64,000 nucleotides of DNA from Trametes villosa (taxonomy: Eukaryota > Basidiomycota > Agaricomycetes > Polyporales > Polyporaceae), in assembly GCA_002964805.2 (NCBI GenBank), contig PUDQ02000001.1, positions 8,828,001 to 8,892,000 of the forward strand. The letters run 5' to 3'. The position numbers and the translations under genes were made by a program. The notes beneath the pieces are model-generated. The model ran no database searches, had not been told where the DNA came from, and worked only from the letters and a program-made list of their open reading frames with translations. Below, piece by piece: positions 32,390-45,007 of the stretch; the first letter of the stretch is position 1, and every line of letters begins with the position of its first letter.

Positions 32390-34696
32390 TTTGCCTATAG
32401 GATCACAGCAGCGCCAGGCCAAAGACGGGGGGAAGGACGTGGGAAAGGAGGGTGAGGGGGCGGAGGGGGCGGAGGTCGGGGTAGGGGTTGGGCGGAAAGC
32501 TCAGGCCCGGGCAGGAGGTGTGAACGGTATTATAAACCCGGGGCCAGACATTGCGAAGGCAACAACAGGGCGACGTTCGCGAAAACCTTCCGGGGGAGAC
32601 TGGAGGCGTCCGAGCCGGGCGCGCAACTATCGCGATCTCGTGTGCGGCACAAGCGCTCTGTGTGCTCATCACAGCAAACGGTTCATGCGGCCCCCGCTCT
32701 GAGCTCTCCCCCGCTGCGCTCGGACGCTTCGAGAAGATTGACGTCTTTCTGGCCCCACTGGGTCGTGTGATAGCTTCCGTGGTTCATGGGAGCATTCCTA
32801 AGCATGCCGCGGGGGTACGCTCGAAAAGAGCGAGCTCTTTTCCAAGCTGCGTTGCTGTACCTGCTCTCTCAGCTCTGGGCCTCTCTAATTTCTGGGGTTT
32901 AGTGAAGGTGAACATTGCGACAAACCACCACTTTGAGTAGCACGTCCTGTATGCCGCGGTCGTCCGCCGCGGCAGCAAAGCTACCAGGAGTATCGCCCGG
33001 AAAAAGGGTGGGTATACAACTACCCAGGCTAGCCCCTTATAGTTCCTGTATTTCCAGGCTGGTACGTGTGCGTGGTGGCTGTTGGCTCTTTCGTCAGCCC
33101 ACGCGTTGCAGTGGTGCAATTCAGTACTCAACGGCACTTAGCCTGAGGAAGCCACTGGTGAAACCCTTATCATCATTGCAAGAGCTCAGCTTGGCGCGCC
33201 CCAACGCCACGGGTGTGAGCGAATTCGAAAACTGGAGAAGACCTGGGAGGACTCGGGAGGAGGCACAAGTGGTTTGGGGGATCGGCTCCGTGCGTCCAGA
33301 TCAGATTGCTCCCGAGCGCCAATTCGGCAGCTAGCGCCGTTCCCGATGCATCTTGTCCGCGCTTGTCCTCGGGGCCGTTCGAACTTCACGGTGCCGCGGT
33401 GCTCAAAGATTGATCACGACGTCCACACCTTCAATTTGCTCGAAGATCCCTGGCAAGGAAGATGGGAAAAATGTTCTCAGTGAAATTCAGACAATTGCTG
33501 GAGCAGTCAGGACTGCTTACCGTTCGCTATTGGAAACGGGCGTGCGGCATGTGTTGCCGTGCCCGCCATGACGATGAGGGCCGCGAGCCCACGAGGGGCC
33601 ATATGCAGCGCAGCGCGCGGTGACGCTCCCCCTGTTTACCGCCCACGGCACATTATTTTCCGAGCACTAGACAAACAGCGGCAACAGCAGTCCCTGCCCG
33701 GCAGCCTACGCAGCGGAGGCAGAACTCCGGATGTTCCTTCATCGCGGCCTAGCTCCACCGGCAGAGTTCCGACTGCAGCACTTGCAAAAGCGGTCGAACT
33801 CTGTTCTTCTGTCGGAGTACCACATCAGAACTCTTCCAACGTCCTATCCTATTCGCATGGTTTCCCGGGAGGGCCTCGCGTACCGGAAAGTGTGGCGTTC
33901 GAGGACCACCCAAATTCGTCACCTTTGCCGACACAGCGTCCTGGAGAACACGCTGCTCCCAACCATCACGCTATGTCAGTTGGCGGAACGCACTGTTTTC
34001 GACCTCTTTCACATACGTTGTACCGAGGAGGTTCTCCCTGACCCACGACGCGCGCCGAGTAACCGTGTCAGAGCAGTTGACAGCGGTTGGCGCACGCACA
34101 CATCGGTGGCGTACCATGGGCACGGTCGATGCTGCTTGCATCGATGGTGGTCACGACACACCACTATCATCGCCTAGGAGTGGCCGTTGCCCCAGCGTCG
34201 AGCGCTGCACGCGATCCTGAAGTCACAAATGAGCTAACAGGCCTCCATAGCAGGCAACGGTCTCGAGCTTCATCGCCTGTACTGTGTAAGGACTGCTGAC
34301 GCCACAATCCACAGCGGCTCCTTGTGGGCCCGCGACCGTTTGAGAGGAAGGCCGCTGCGTACGAGAGGGCGATCAACATGTCAAGGCGTCGACGCCACAC
34401 AGAACACGAATCCATGGGGGCGGGTGTCGGTCTGTATCCGTACGCCGCCGAAATCAGTGGCGCCCCTCCCCAGGACGGCGCACCGTGAAGCTGTGAAGGG
34501 TTGGGGAAGGGCAGGAACGTGCTCGGTGTGCATGGGGCGGCCTAGCCCTCCAACACGGTAGGTGTACGGCACCAACGGACGATGCGTAAACGCCCAACAA
34601 ATACTGGTTGGCGACAGAGCTGAGCGGGCGGTGGCATTATTCAGGCATTAAACACCGCGGAGCACTCCTAAGGCGAGATGCGGAGAAGATGAGCGT
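32390..34696. other. 2.3 kb region without a recognised gene
   Basis: It lies between the DUF6534 start and the ICP55 stop, both on the minus strand, so part of it is the DUF6534 promoter and part the ICP55 3' UTR. Open frames of 100-170 codons exist but show neither domain motifs nor consistent splice sites. No transposase, reverse transcriptase or terminal repeats were seen. It may hold a non-coding transcript or decayed DNA. Confidence 0.4.
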
Positions 34697-36950
34697 CTAG
34701 AACGGTGTAAGACCGAGGAGGCCTTTACAGGAGCCCTCTATGTCGCCGATCTACGGGTACGGCGGTTAATAAACGGCGGCTGGTCCAATGAGGGGGTAGT
34801 GCACCGACCTCCTTCGGCGCGCTCGCGCTCAAAACCACCGGATGCTCTTTCCCTACCAATACCTCATCCTACAGCGTATGGCACAAATAAGTCAAACGTC
34901 GGTAAAGTGCAAGGTGAGCGATACTCGCCTCTATCCGGATGCCGATGTTGTGGAAGGCCTTGGGAAACTCCGGGTACGGTGGGACGTAAACACCTGAGGG
35001 AGGTCAGCGTCTGGGTCGCGCATGGCGCATGCCTTTCTGGCGGCTTACCAGGCTCGATAGTGACAACCATGCCTGCCTTCAACCTAGGACGTGTCAGTGT
35101 GTCGCCCTACACCGGAGATATCTAGAGGCTTACGGGGCGTCTCGCTCGGTCTGATTCGACTCGTGCAAGTCTGACGAGATACTGCGGTTAGAACGCCTGC
35201 TCTTTGAGCGCGCGCCGTCCACAGATGACGCACCTATTCCAACCGGATGACCTATGAGATGAGGGTACAGTGTATCCAGGGTTCCCGCGCCTAGAGGGAA
35301 GCTAAACCCGATGCGCTCGAGCTCCTTGCGCAGCATGGTACATGATTCGCGGTGAATCTGTATGATCGACATCCCCGACGCCTCAGTGCACAGGGTGATC
35401 AGATGCTTCTGCACGGTGAGCAGCGCGTTGTATAGCGTGGCTTGTTCGGGCGTGAATGTCCCGTTCGCGGGGAAGGTTCGCGCTATATACGGACGTTGAG
35501 CACGCAGGGTAGATCCGGATAGGAGAACACGCACTGATGTCGGACGCATAGCCGCTGCGAGGGAAGGCGTAAGCTCATACGACAATGAAGGGGCAGGGAT
35601 CCGCATTTGCCTCACTTGTACTCGCACCCCGCATCAATTAGGACCATTTCTCCGTCCGCGATAAGTTGGTTATTAGATGTGTAATGAATTATAAGAGCAT
35701 TCGGCCTGGAACGTGATAGCATATATGAGCATTTACTAGGACGCCCATGAAGACATTACGCACCCAGAGGCGACCACAGGCACATAGGCCGGACGCTGCG
35801 AGCCCTCGCGAGCACATAGATATTCGAAATGAGCGGCTACCGCATGTTCAGACACGCCCGGGTCTGTAAAGCGCATGGTCTGTAGCACCTCAAATTAGCC
35901 CACAGCGAGAGCGTCCGAGAACGCATACATAGACTGACTTTATTGTGCGCCCGAGCGCTGATATCGGCAGCTTGCCGCATGATGGCATGCTCGACCTCGC
36001 TCTTGACTGAGCGCAGACGACCGACCTCGGGGGACAAGGGTTTACGCTTCGAACTGCTGAGGGACTCCACAAGAGTGTCATACTCTCCGCGCGACAGGCC
36101 GCCAGAGGGGGATAGGTACTGTGCTCAGTCAGTATCCCCACGGCCCTGACGGACGCACCCGACTTCGCAGCGTACCTTCAACAGTGACCTGGGTGTTGAT
36201 GCGCGCGCCCGCTTAGTGTACGTCGGTATGTCAAGGTACACCTTGGATGCATCTGCCGCGAGGCTCTTCAGGACGCCCGGAAAGGCAGAGATGGGCTCGG
36301 CTGCGTCTGCCCCGAAGTACCGCACCGCGTCCTCAGGCGACGTGCGCGCGCCGTCCCACTTCTCCTTCGCAGAGTCCGTCCCGGCGGAGAAGAGTGTCAT
36401 GCAGTACCCGCGCGCACAGGAGGGCCGCTTCTCGATGATGACTGCCGCGTCGGGCTCGTCGAAGCCTGTGAGGTACCAGAAATCGGACGACTGCCGAAAC
36501 TTGTAGCTGAGGCAGGCGCGATGTACTCAGACTCCATGCGCATTCCAGAAAGTGGGACGTACAAGATTTCTGAAGAACAGGGCGAGCGTAAGGGAGGGAA
36601 ATTATCAGACAGCCACCGTGAAGCTACTCACGACCGCTCATGTACTTAATCTGCCCAGCAACGCATACAGCGATACTGTTGTCCGGCAACCGGTCCATAA
36701 GATCTCTCCTCCGCCTGTCATACTCCTCCTGCGGTATTCCGGGCGTAGTTTCCTCGGGAGTGACTAGGTGGGGATGCGAAGGCGGCAGAGGTTGTCCGAA
36801 TACGTGAGGCTTCAGCTGAGTGAAGCCATTGACCGTCACAGGGGTAGCATAGCAACGAACAGAGCGAGCGAAAGCAGTAGCGGGAAGTTTAGAAGCAGAA
36901 GCTGCGCTTGCCGCTGCTCTTCGACAACGAGACAGCGAGCGGAGAGACAT
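34697..36950 (-). CDS. ICP55: Mitochondrial Xaa-Pro aminopeptidase, ICP55 type
   Basis: Metallo-aminopeptidase (M24B) that removes one residue from proteins already cut by the mitochondrial processing peptidase. The start [20 protein letters not shown] is an arginine/serine-rich presequence. The N-terminal domain contains [58 protein letters not shown] and [19 protein letters not shown]. The catalytic domain has all five metal ligands: the aspartates in [10 protein letters not shown] and YASDITRTFP, the histidine in [10 protein letters not shown], and the glutamates in VVTIEPGVYVP and GIRIEDEVLI. Human XPNPEP3 and yeast Icp55 share this layout. Exons joined cleanly include [19 protein letters not shown] and [16 protein letters not shown]. 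The protein ends LLGLTPF at 34697. About 500 residues, many short introns. Confidence 0.93.
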
Positions 36951-37212
36951 GAGCTTGGAATTAACCCTCCCCTAGGGTTACTGACATCCTTCGGGTCTTC
37001 TGACGTAATCACCCGAACAGGCAGCGTCGTTCGACAAGCGGGGGCGCAGACACGGAAATCGCGAGAGGAGATATTCGAAGCAAGCAGGCAAGCATAGATT
37101 GAGGAAGTGTCTATGGGTCTATAAGATGAGAGGATGGTAGCATATAGTATTCCAGGAGTAGATCTAAGTAGGTCGCAGACACACAGCACCGCGCCAATGT
37201 CCCCTTTTACCT

Positions 37213-39757
37213 CTAGTCAACACGCTTCGTAGTCGAGGCGTTCGCTGAGGTGAAAGCAGAGGTGGACGTGCTCGCTCCCTCGGCTTCCACCGGCTCGTCG
37301 GCGACACGAAGCTGCTGCTCGATCTGCGCGCGACGAAGCCACTTCTCCTCCGGAACGAAGTACCAACTCAAGATGCCGAAGATCGTTGCCGCTCCGAGGA
37401 TGACGCAGGACTGAACCTCAATGAGATCAAGACAACGGTAATGAAGACGGAGAACTCACGAAGTTGAAGGTCTCCGCATTAGTGGGGAAGGAAAACGGAG
37501 AGATCTGGACCTAGAAGCGCAGTCAGATCAGCCGCGTGCATACGGTATATATGCCCCACGAGGAATAGCTTACAGCGAAGACCAGTCCGTTAAACAGGAC
37601 AGCAGCCAAGTAAAAGGGCTTTCTCCAGCGTCCCAGGTAAAAGTGCGAGCCCTTGAAGTCGTCGGGAGTCATCGTAAGGCGAAGCAAGGAGATCAGGCCG
37701 TAGGCGGCGGTCGTCGGAATGCCACCGGCGGAGACCAGGGACGTGAATGCGACTTGACTAGGGAGGATGGTGCACAGGATGAGCGCCCCGAAGAGGAACA
37801 TGACCGTCACGGCGTTACGCGGCTGGCGAGTATCGTCGACCTTGCCTATCCACCACGAGAGAGGCAGAACCCCGTCGCGAGCGACAGCGAAGATCAAACG
37901 GGAGGCAGCGACGATCGCCACGCTGGTGCTCTGCAGAAGCAATGCGTAAGATCGCGGAGAGGAGAGGGATTCGGAGATCGACGTACCAGGATGAGACCAA
38001 CAGTTGCAATGACGGTCATGAAGATGCTAGGGCCCTTCCCAAGGGCAAGCGCGTAGATCTGCACAAACGGCTGGGGAGCCTCCAGAGCGAAGAGCGTATC
38101 CAAATCCGGGGTGCAGAAGAGGAAGAGGATCGTGGTGGCGAAACCCATGACACCCGTAGCGACGACGCTGGAGATGATCCCGCGGCCAGCGACGATACTG
38201 ATAAGCGGTATTAGTTTGTAGTAAGACGCAACTTTGAACACGACAAACCTCGCGTTCTTGGTCTCTTCGGCAATATGGCCGGATGCGTCAAATCCAATCA
38301 TGGTTCCAGCGGTGAAAAGGCTTTGGCACGATTAGCACCCAGCAAAAGTCTACGGCATTTGTAGAGACGCACAAGGAGAGTATCCAATTCCATCCTGCGG
38401 GGGCACCAGTACCGTTGTCTGAAGAGTTGTCAGCATACCGAGCGTAACGTGCGACTCATGTAGAGGTACTCACACGTCATGGTGAACACATCCTTGGCCG
38501 AACGGAAGCCGTAGGTCCTCGAAACGCCAATGGGCAGCCAGATAACGCAGAGCAGGAAGTCAAGCCCGTAGAGAGCGACGGAGAACTTGAAGACGAAAGA
38601 GTACCAGCGCGGCGGAAGGTAGTTGATGGCGATGGAGACCATTAGGACACCCTCCGAGACAGCCCAGATGAGGGCACGCCATTTGACGTTGTCGTTGCCC
38701 ACACCGCCGGGGAAGTCAACTTCCCAGACAGCCAGCTGCGAGACAATATAGTTCGCCGTCGTCTACGGACGCGTTCAGCACGAACTAGCGGAAAACAGAT
38801 GGCGATGGCCTCACCTGGCAATTTCCTGCAGCGAAGGTCATCCAGGCAGTGGTGGACCACCAGGCGACGATGAACCCGAAGAACCGGGCATACTTGGGGC
38901 CAGCGCTTTCGGCAGACCAGATGTAGATCGAACCGCTCAAGGGCAGCGCAGAGCAGATCTCCGCAAGGACCGCCGCCGTTATGAACATGAATATCATCGA
39001 GATGATGTACGAGGACCTGCAATAATGATCAGCATACTGCTGAAAAGCTATGTTCAGGCGTTATCCACCAGATGGCCGCAGGACCGCCCGCGAGGAGACC
39101 GAGGAAGAAGCCGGATCTATCAGGTATGTCAGACGCCTGGAGTACCGATAAAGCTTGCTGGGTAGAGCTACCGAACGCCGCCGATGAAATTCATCGCAAC
39201 GAAGCTAGCCGCAAAGCTTTCGATGAAATGCCAGCTACGATGCAGCGACTGGGCGATAAGTGATGTGAGCAAACCGCAGATACAGCCCTGTGAAAGTCCT
39301 GTCCGTACCTGCTTGTAACCAAGTTTGCGCTAAGGACATGCGAAAAGCAAAACGGTCAGTACTCTGCCTGGGCCCCCTGGATATCCAGGGGGCTAAAGAA
39401 AGGCGACACTGGGGGCTTCCCTACGCAGGTCTGAGCGCTGTTCAGGTTCTAACGGTGTGATCTCAACCTTCGCCGACTCTACTGCCCTTGCGCCGGCGGC
39501 CCATCATGGCCAACCAGCAGACCGACGGACAGAGAGCCGAAGACGAAGATACCCGTAGCCATACCAGTTCACAACTAGAAGACGACGTTACCGAAGGTAA
39601 GTCACAGCATGCCCCATTCCTGCATAGTTCATCCCTTCGCGGCTCCTCGTTGTGTAATCACCAGCTTGAGCTCGTCTTCGTCGACGATGCTGACCGAGGA
39701 GTTCTCGGCGTCGGCATCTTTAGTCGGAAGGTTGCTAGCCTCGTGTTGCGCGGACAT
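37213..39757 (-). CDS. APC-family amino acid / GABA-type permease
   Basis: Twelve-helix plasma-membrane or vacuolar transporter of the fungal amino acid/choline/GABA permease group. Exon 1 (39662-39757) encodes the hydrophilic start MSAQHEASNLPTKDADAENS; the tiny second exon RKLGYKQ (39309-39329) is followed by FAASFVAMNFIGGVR, SGFFLGLLAGGPAAIWW, MFITAAVLAEICSALPLSGS, IYIWSAESAGPKYARFFGF, TTANYIVSQLAVWEVDFPGG, a GFDASGHIAEETKNA motif typical of this group, LFALEAPQPFVQIYALALGK, RLIFAVARDGVLPLS and the tail EEKWLRRAQIEQQL. The end is TKRVD at 37213. About 530 residues with many short introns, except intron 1, which is about 330 bases and uses a weaker GTGATT donor. Substrate cannot be fixed from sequence. 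It lies 115 bases downstream of the eIF5B gene on the same strand. Confidence 0.9.
39372..39393. repeat. Perfect 22-base palindrome inside permease intron 1
   Basis: The two 11-base arms (GCCCCCTGGAT and its exact complement) meet without a loop. The flanking bases do not extend the symmetry. It lies in the unusually long first intron of the permease gene. It could be a dimeric protein-binding site or chance. Confidence 0.9.
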
Positions 39758-39872
39758 GGCGAGGGAGTGGACGAGAAGCAGCACGGAAAAAGCGGGCGAG
39801 GCGAGAAAATACAAATTGAGCGATCGCGAGGTATAAATACAGCGTGTTTATGTAACGCCTTCCCACATCAGC

Positions 39873-42800
39873 CTAGAGCGTCTGAAGATTGCCATCGATA
39901 CAACATTTCGAAACAAAATCAACCGAACGCATGTCCTCCGCTCGCTCATTGGATGTTCAGCCGCTGGGCATGGAATCAGAGAGCGGTCGAGGCGGCCTAG
40001 ACTGATATAGGTACTCACAGGCTTCAGTGCCTTAATGAGGAGCCACTCCTCGTTCGTGACGTCCGTCTTGAACGAAGACTGCAAGCGCGACAGTGAGCTA
40101 CACAATCAGATTCCAGGAACAAATGAGACAGACCTTGAGCACGTCGATACTCTGCCGTGTGATGTGCGAGTAGAGCTCGTCCTTCTCGTCAAAGTGACGG
40201 CCAAACATCTTCGAGGACTGGTACACCGCATGCTCGATCTTGACGGCGACACCACCACCGGCTTGCGACTTCTTGACAATCTGAGCGCAAGCGTTAGCGG
40301 GCATACGCGGGACGAGCGCCCGGAAGCACTCACATCAAAGGACTTGTGGTTGATCTCCAGCGACGTGCTGAAGTGACGGAGTTAGCAACGATATTTGTGA
40401 AGTTCATGAATATGGGAACCCACATCCTGCCGAGGTCGATGATTTCCTTCTTCTGTGTCTCGGGGTCGACCTTGACCACACAGATCGGCGTACCAACACG
40501 CAGGGTGCCGTCGAGGATGTCGACACCGAGAATGATGGGGTCACGTTTACAGAAGGCGGCAATGGTCTTCAGGCGACACGGCCAGACAGCCTGGGGAGCT
40601 GCGTCTTTCCGCTTGGCCTCCATAATTTCCTGGTTGTACGCCGTGAACGCATCGAACAAGTGGTAGATGATGTCGGCTGCAAAGGAAAATCAGTACATGA
40701 GCTACCTGATTGATTGTCATACGACGTACCCTTGAAGAGGCGGATACCCATCTCCTCGGCCAACCGCTCCGCGTCCTTGTCGACGGGGACATCGAAGCAA
40801 AGGATACACGCGAGTTCCTTGGCCTTCTCCAACATCGTCGCCGAACGCATGACATCCTTCTTGTGGACGGGACCGATGTTGATACCCGATACGGGAATCT
40901 TGCTCGTCCGGAGGAACTCCAGCAGTGCCTCGAGCGAACCGAGAGTACTAGCCTGCACGCAGACGCCGCGGCCGGACTTGTCGATCGAGTTGAGTAGCGT
41001 CGTGAGGTCGGACATAACCTCGTCCATGAGGTCGTCCTCGTCATCGTCGGGGCCGCACACGAGCAGCCTGGATCCAGCGATGGCCTTCTCCAGGTCGGGC
41101 GCGACGATCTTCACACCGAGAGCCGCCTTGACCTCCTTGTGGTGGACGTATTGCGACTGTTGTGGCAGAATTGTCAGCCAACACGTACACGTCAGAGGAT
41201 GGGGAGTCGATTACCTTGATACGAAGTTCACGAAGGGGTTGGGGCGTAAGCAGCGCACGGACTTGCGTGACGATAGGTCCGTTAAGACCGCAGACCACGA
41301 TCTTATCACCTTCGTGGAGAATACCGTTCGAGAGGACCACATCGATCGTTGTACCGAGACCTTCGATGACCTTAACCTCGAGCACCGTACACTCGAGCTC
41401 AGACAGGTACATCAGCCGGTCGCTCATGCGCTGCTGGGTGAGGTTGACGAGTAGCATGATCATGTCGGGCACACCCTCTCCGGTGACGGCCGAGGTCGGG
41501 ACGATGGAGACATTGCGCGCGAAGTTCTTGTTATCGTAGTAGAGGACGGCGTTAAGACCCTGCTCGGCGAAGGCGACGACGATCTTCTGGTACATGTCCT
41601 CGAACTGGCGTTGGACGGGCCGCTTCTGCGCGGCGAGGGAGCTGCGGAAGTCATTGTCGGGGATGGGCTCCCAGCCGTAGATACGGTCGATCTTGTTTAG
41701 GGCAACGATGAACGGCGACTTCCTGTCTCGCAACAGACGCAGAGACTCCAGCGTCTGAGGCTCGAGGCCGTGCTTCATGGCATGGTGAGCGACTGCTTAC
41801 ACCCAGTGGGCCGGGGAAGACACTTACCATGATGTCGACGACAAGAATGGCGATGTTACAGAGAGAGCTACCACGCGAACGCAAGTTGGTGAACGACTCG
41901 TGACCAGGGGTGTCGATGACAAGAAGACCGGGAATCTTGTACTCCTGGGAACCGTCCTTGTTCAAGACAGCGGTCTTCGTCTTGATCGCATCCACAGGGA
42001 AGTACGTCGCACCAATCTGCTGCGTGATACCACCGGCCTCGCCCTCCTGGACGTTCGTTTGACGGATCTGCATGACGACTGGTGAGCACATGCTCATACT
42101 TCGACAGTGCGAGTTTACTAACCTTGTCTAAGAGCTTAGTCTTACCCGTATCGACATGACCGAGAATACAGCAAATGGGGCTCCGCAGGTTGTCCTTGCT
42201 ACGCGCGGCGAGTGCATCCTCGTGAGCCTTCTGGCGACGAGCCACAGCCTCGGCCTTCCGTTGCGCTGCCATACGCTGCGTTTGCGTCAACTCGTCGTCA
42301 GACTCGTCGGACGAGTCCTCATCAGACGACGTCTCCTCGTCGGACGACTCTTCCTCAGAAGACTCCTCTTCTGAAGAGGATTCCTCCTGCTTGGGCTTCG
42401 CCTTCACGCCGCCGTTCGCTGCGGCCTTGGCGGGAGCTTTCGCGGGGGCACCGGTCGCCTTGGTCGGGGGCACTGGAGGCTTCGGGGACTCCGTCTTCGC
42501 CGCTTCAGCTTGCTTGGGCTTCGCGGAGCCGTTGGCAGCGGGCGCCTTCGGCTGTGCAGCCTTGGGAGCCTCTGCTTCGTCGTCGCTACTGGCGTCCCAT
42601 GAGTCCTTGACGCCCTCGGCCTTGTCTTCTTCGTCGCTACTCGCATCCCACGAGTCCTTGACATCGTCTCCCGCGGGACTTGCAGGCTCAGGCTCAGGCT
42701 CAGGCTCAGGAGCCACGGGAGCGGGGGTGACCTTGGGCTTGGGCGCGGCCTCACGTACAGGCGACGGATCGCGGGTACCAGGGTGGCTCCCGCTTGCAGC

Positions 42801-44387
42801 GCTCGCCGGACCCTTCTTCTTCTTGCGGTTGTCGTAGACAGGCTTCTTCGCGCGCGGCTCTCCACCACCTTGCTGGAGGCCCTCGATCTGCACGCCGGAC
42901 GCAAGGAGCGCCTGTTTGCGCAGCTCTGCTGCTCGCTGCTCCTCCTTCTGCTTCTTGGTGAGCAGCTTGCCCTCCTTCTTGAGCTGCTCTCGCTTGGCCT
43001 GTTACCGATAGTGTGAGCATAGGTCCTTCGATCGACCAAGGGAATACTGCGTACCTTCTCCTTTTCTTTCCTCCGCTGCTTCTCTTCTTCCTTCTTCCTC
43101 TCTTCCTCCTCGGCTTTCCGCTCCTCCTCCTCGATCCTCTTCCGCTCCTCCTCTTCCCGTTTCCGAGCCTCCTCCTCAAGGCGTTTCTTCTCCTCCATCA
43201 ACGCCTTGAGCGCACTGATACCTGCTGGACCGCCCTTCTTCTTTCCGGCGGCTGCAGGAGCGGGTGCAGGCTCGTCGTCTTTCTTCGCCTTCTTCTTTTT
43301 CTTCTTCTTCTTGGAGTCGCCCTCACCTCCACCGCCTTCGCCCTCATCCTCGTCCTCACCTTCAGCAGCTGCAGGTGCGGAAGGCGCCGCGGCGGGTTCG
43401 GAGGCGGGTGCCTCACCGGCCTCTGCCTTCTTCGCCGCAGCCTGGGCCTTCTTCTTGGCCTACACGATTACGGGAAGTTGCTTGAGCATGTGCAAACAGA
43501 CAAGCATGGCGCACACTCACCTTTTCGCGCTCCTTCTTCAGCTTCTCCTTCTCCTTCTTAGACAGGATTTTGGGACCGCCGTCTTCCTCTCCTTCCGCGC
43601 CATCGTCTGCTTTGCTCTCGGGTGCCGGTGACGGAGATGGTTCGGCGGGCGCGGCAGGGGCAGCATCCGCTACGAGGAGCGTTAGCCATAGTCTCATATA
43701 TGCGGGACGGGACATACCAGGCTTTTCTGCCTCCTCCTCATCGTCATCCTGAGCCTTGCCCTTCTTCTTGCCCTTCTTAGCCTTTTTGCCCTTCTCCTTC
43801 ACGGGCCCCCACTCCTCGTCTGCGAGCTCCTCCGCGGTTATCTGCACCGCCTTCTGAGGTGCGCTGATGTCGCCCTTTGCGGCAGCCTCCTCGCCGTCGG
43901 AGCCTTCCCCAGGGCCTGCCCCATCTGCGAAGGAAACGGACCCGTTACCCTCGCCTGCGCCGCCCTTCTTCTTGACCTTCTTCTTGTCCTTCTTGCCCTT
44001 CTGATTTGAGGCTTTGATCACGGACTATTAGGCAGACGTGGTGCTGTTAGCATACTCAAGTCGAGAGAAAAGTGGCGACGTACCATCAGGCCACCATAGT
44101 CTTCCTCCTCTTCTTCGGCAGGAGGATCCTCCAATCCGAGCGCCGCAAAAGCCGAGATGGTAGACTTGCCCTTCCCCTTGGGCTGGAAGTCATCATCCGA
44201 TCCCGCACCCGCATCCGCTGGGCTCGCTGCGTTGTTTCCCGCGACCGAGGTGCCGGCCTTCTCCCTAGATCAATGGTGAGGACCGTGAGCGAACGAATAC
44301 GGCGCGGGAGCGAGGTCAGAGGGGGACATACCAGAACTCATCGTCGTCCTGCTTCTTGCCCTTCTTTCCCTTGTTCTTCGGTGCCAT
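39873..44387 (-). CDS. FUN12: Translation initiation factor eIF5B
   Basis: GTPase of the IF2 family that joins ribosomal subunits at the end of initiation. The start [18 protein letters not shown] is followed by a very long lysine/glutamate-rich region (about 42350-44350) with KKKG and EEE blocks and an EP hexanucleotide repeat. The G domain has [46 protein letters not shown] and [13 protein letters not shown]. Domains II-IV follow ([59 protein letters not shown]), ending [33 protein letters not shown] and [16 protein letters not shown]. The last codons are on a small 3' exon: the preferred join gives TL and a stop at 39873, while another acceptor would end at 39848. Roughly 1,200 residues. 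A TATA-like box lies 75 bases upstream. Confidence 0.95.
42580..42662 (-). repeat. Duplicated 32-base coding unit in the eIF5B acidic region
   Basis: Copies at 42580-42611 and 42631-42662 match at 29 of 32 bases by hand and encode [10 protein letters not shown] twice, 17 codons apart, in frame. It lies within the variable N-terminal extension. Confidence 0.85.
42685..42710 (-). repeat. In-frame hexanucleotide microsatellite (GGCTCA x4) in eIF5B
   Basis: Four perfect tandem units on the plus strand followed by GG. Read on the coding strand they give a PEPEPEPEP run. Copy number could vary between strains without shifting the frame. Confidence 0.9.
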
Positions 44388-45007
44388 TTTGTGCGTAGAG
44401 GCTTTTCAGGTAGAGTGGTAGGTTGGTAGGTGGTCGGAGATAGCAGTGTCCTACCACAGGATATATATACGGGAGGGCTGAGAGAGCCGGAGGCAAGTCT
44501 GACCTCAGCCGACACAAATTCCGGCACCGAATTGATCAAGGCTCGCGTGGCTAATGGGCGCCTATAATACCTTTTCCGGACCGTCTCTGCCGCTCCTTCT
44601 CCGTTCTTACCGGACTGCTCCTCGCGATCATCGACCTGGCATTCGTCAAGGACCGACGTCTGGTCATTCTCTCCCGGCGTGTGGTCGAGGTACTCTCCTT
44701 TCGCCGATACTATCTCCATAAATCTGTTCAACTTCCCGAGTCAACCTTCGGCGGACTCCGAATTCCAGTCTTGCATGACTCCAGTTCATGACATTCCGTT
44801 GTCGCGCCACCACCAAGTACTACGGTTCCGGTTCAAACTCTCCGTAAAATACGAGTCAGCATACGAACAACGTGTGGGCAACGTAGCGAGAACCTCGGTT
44901 CATATGGAGTCAGAAGTGATGAATGCACGAGCTAGCAATGATACAACTCTACGATGATACAACATTTGTTTTCTCTTCCTCCTCGTCGCGACCCCCGTGT
45001 ATGCTAT
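44388..45007. other. Spacer between ADE2 and eIF5B, holding the eIF5B promoter
   Basis: Both neighbours are on the minus strand. Besides the TATA-like box near 44461, no gene or repeat was recognised in the 620 bases. Confidence 0.45.
44461..44468 (-). promoter_or_regulatory. TATA-like box of eIF5B
   Basis: The sequence TATATAT stands about 75 bases before the eIF5B ATG. This distance is reasonable for a short-leader housekeeping gene. Assigned by eye. Confidence 0.4.

Noticed and set aside
33731..34177. 148-codon frame in the 2.3 kb gap, considered as a transposon fragment
   Set aside because: No transposase, integrase or reverse-transcriptase motif and no terminal repeats were found nearby.
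43013..43561. Very hydrophobic Leu/Phe-rich frame that looks like a membrane protein
   Set aside because: It is the complement of the Lys/Glu-rich arm of eIF5B; poly-Lys/Glu codons read backwards give Leu/Phe runs.
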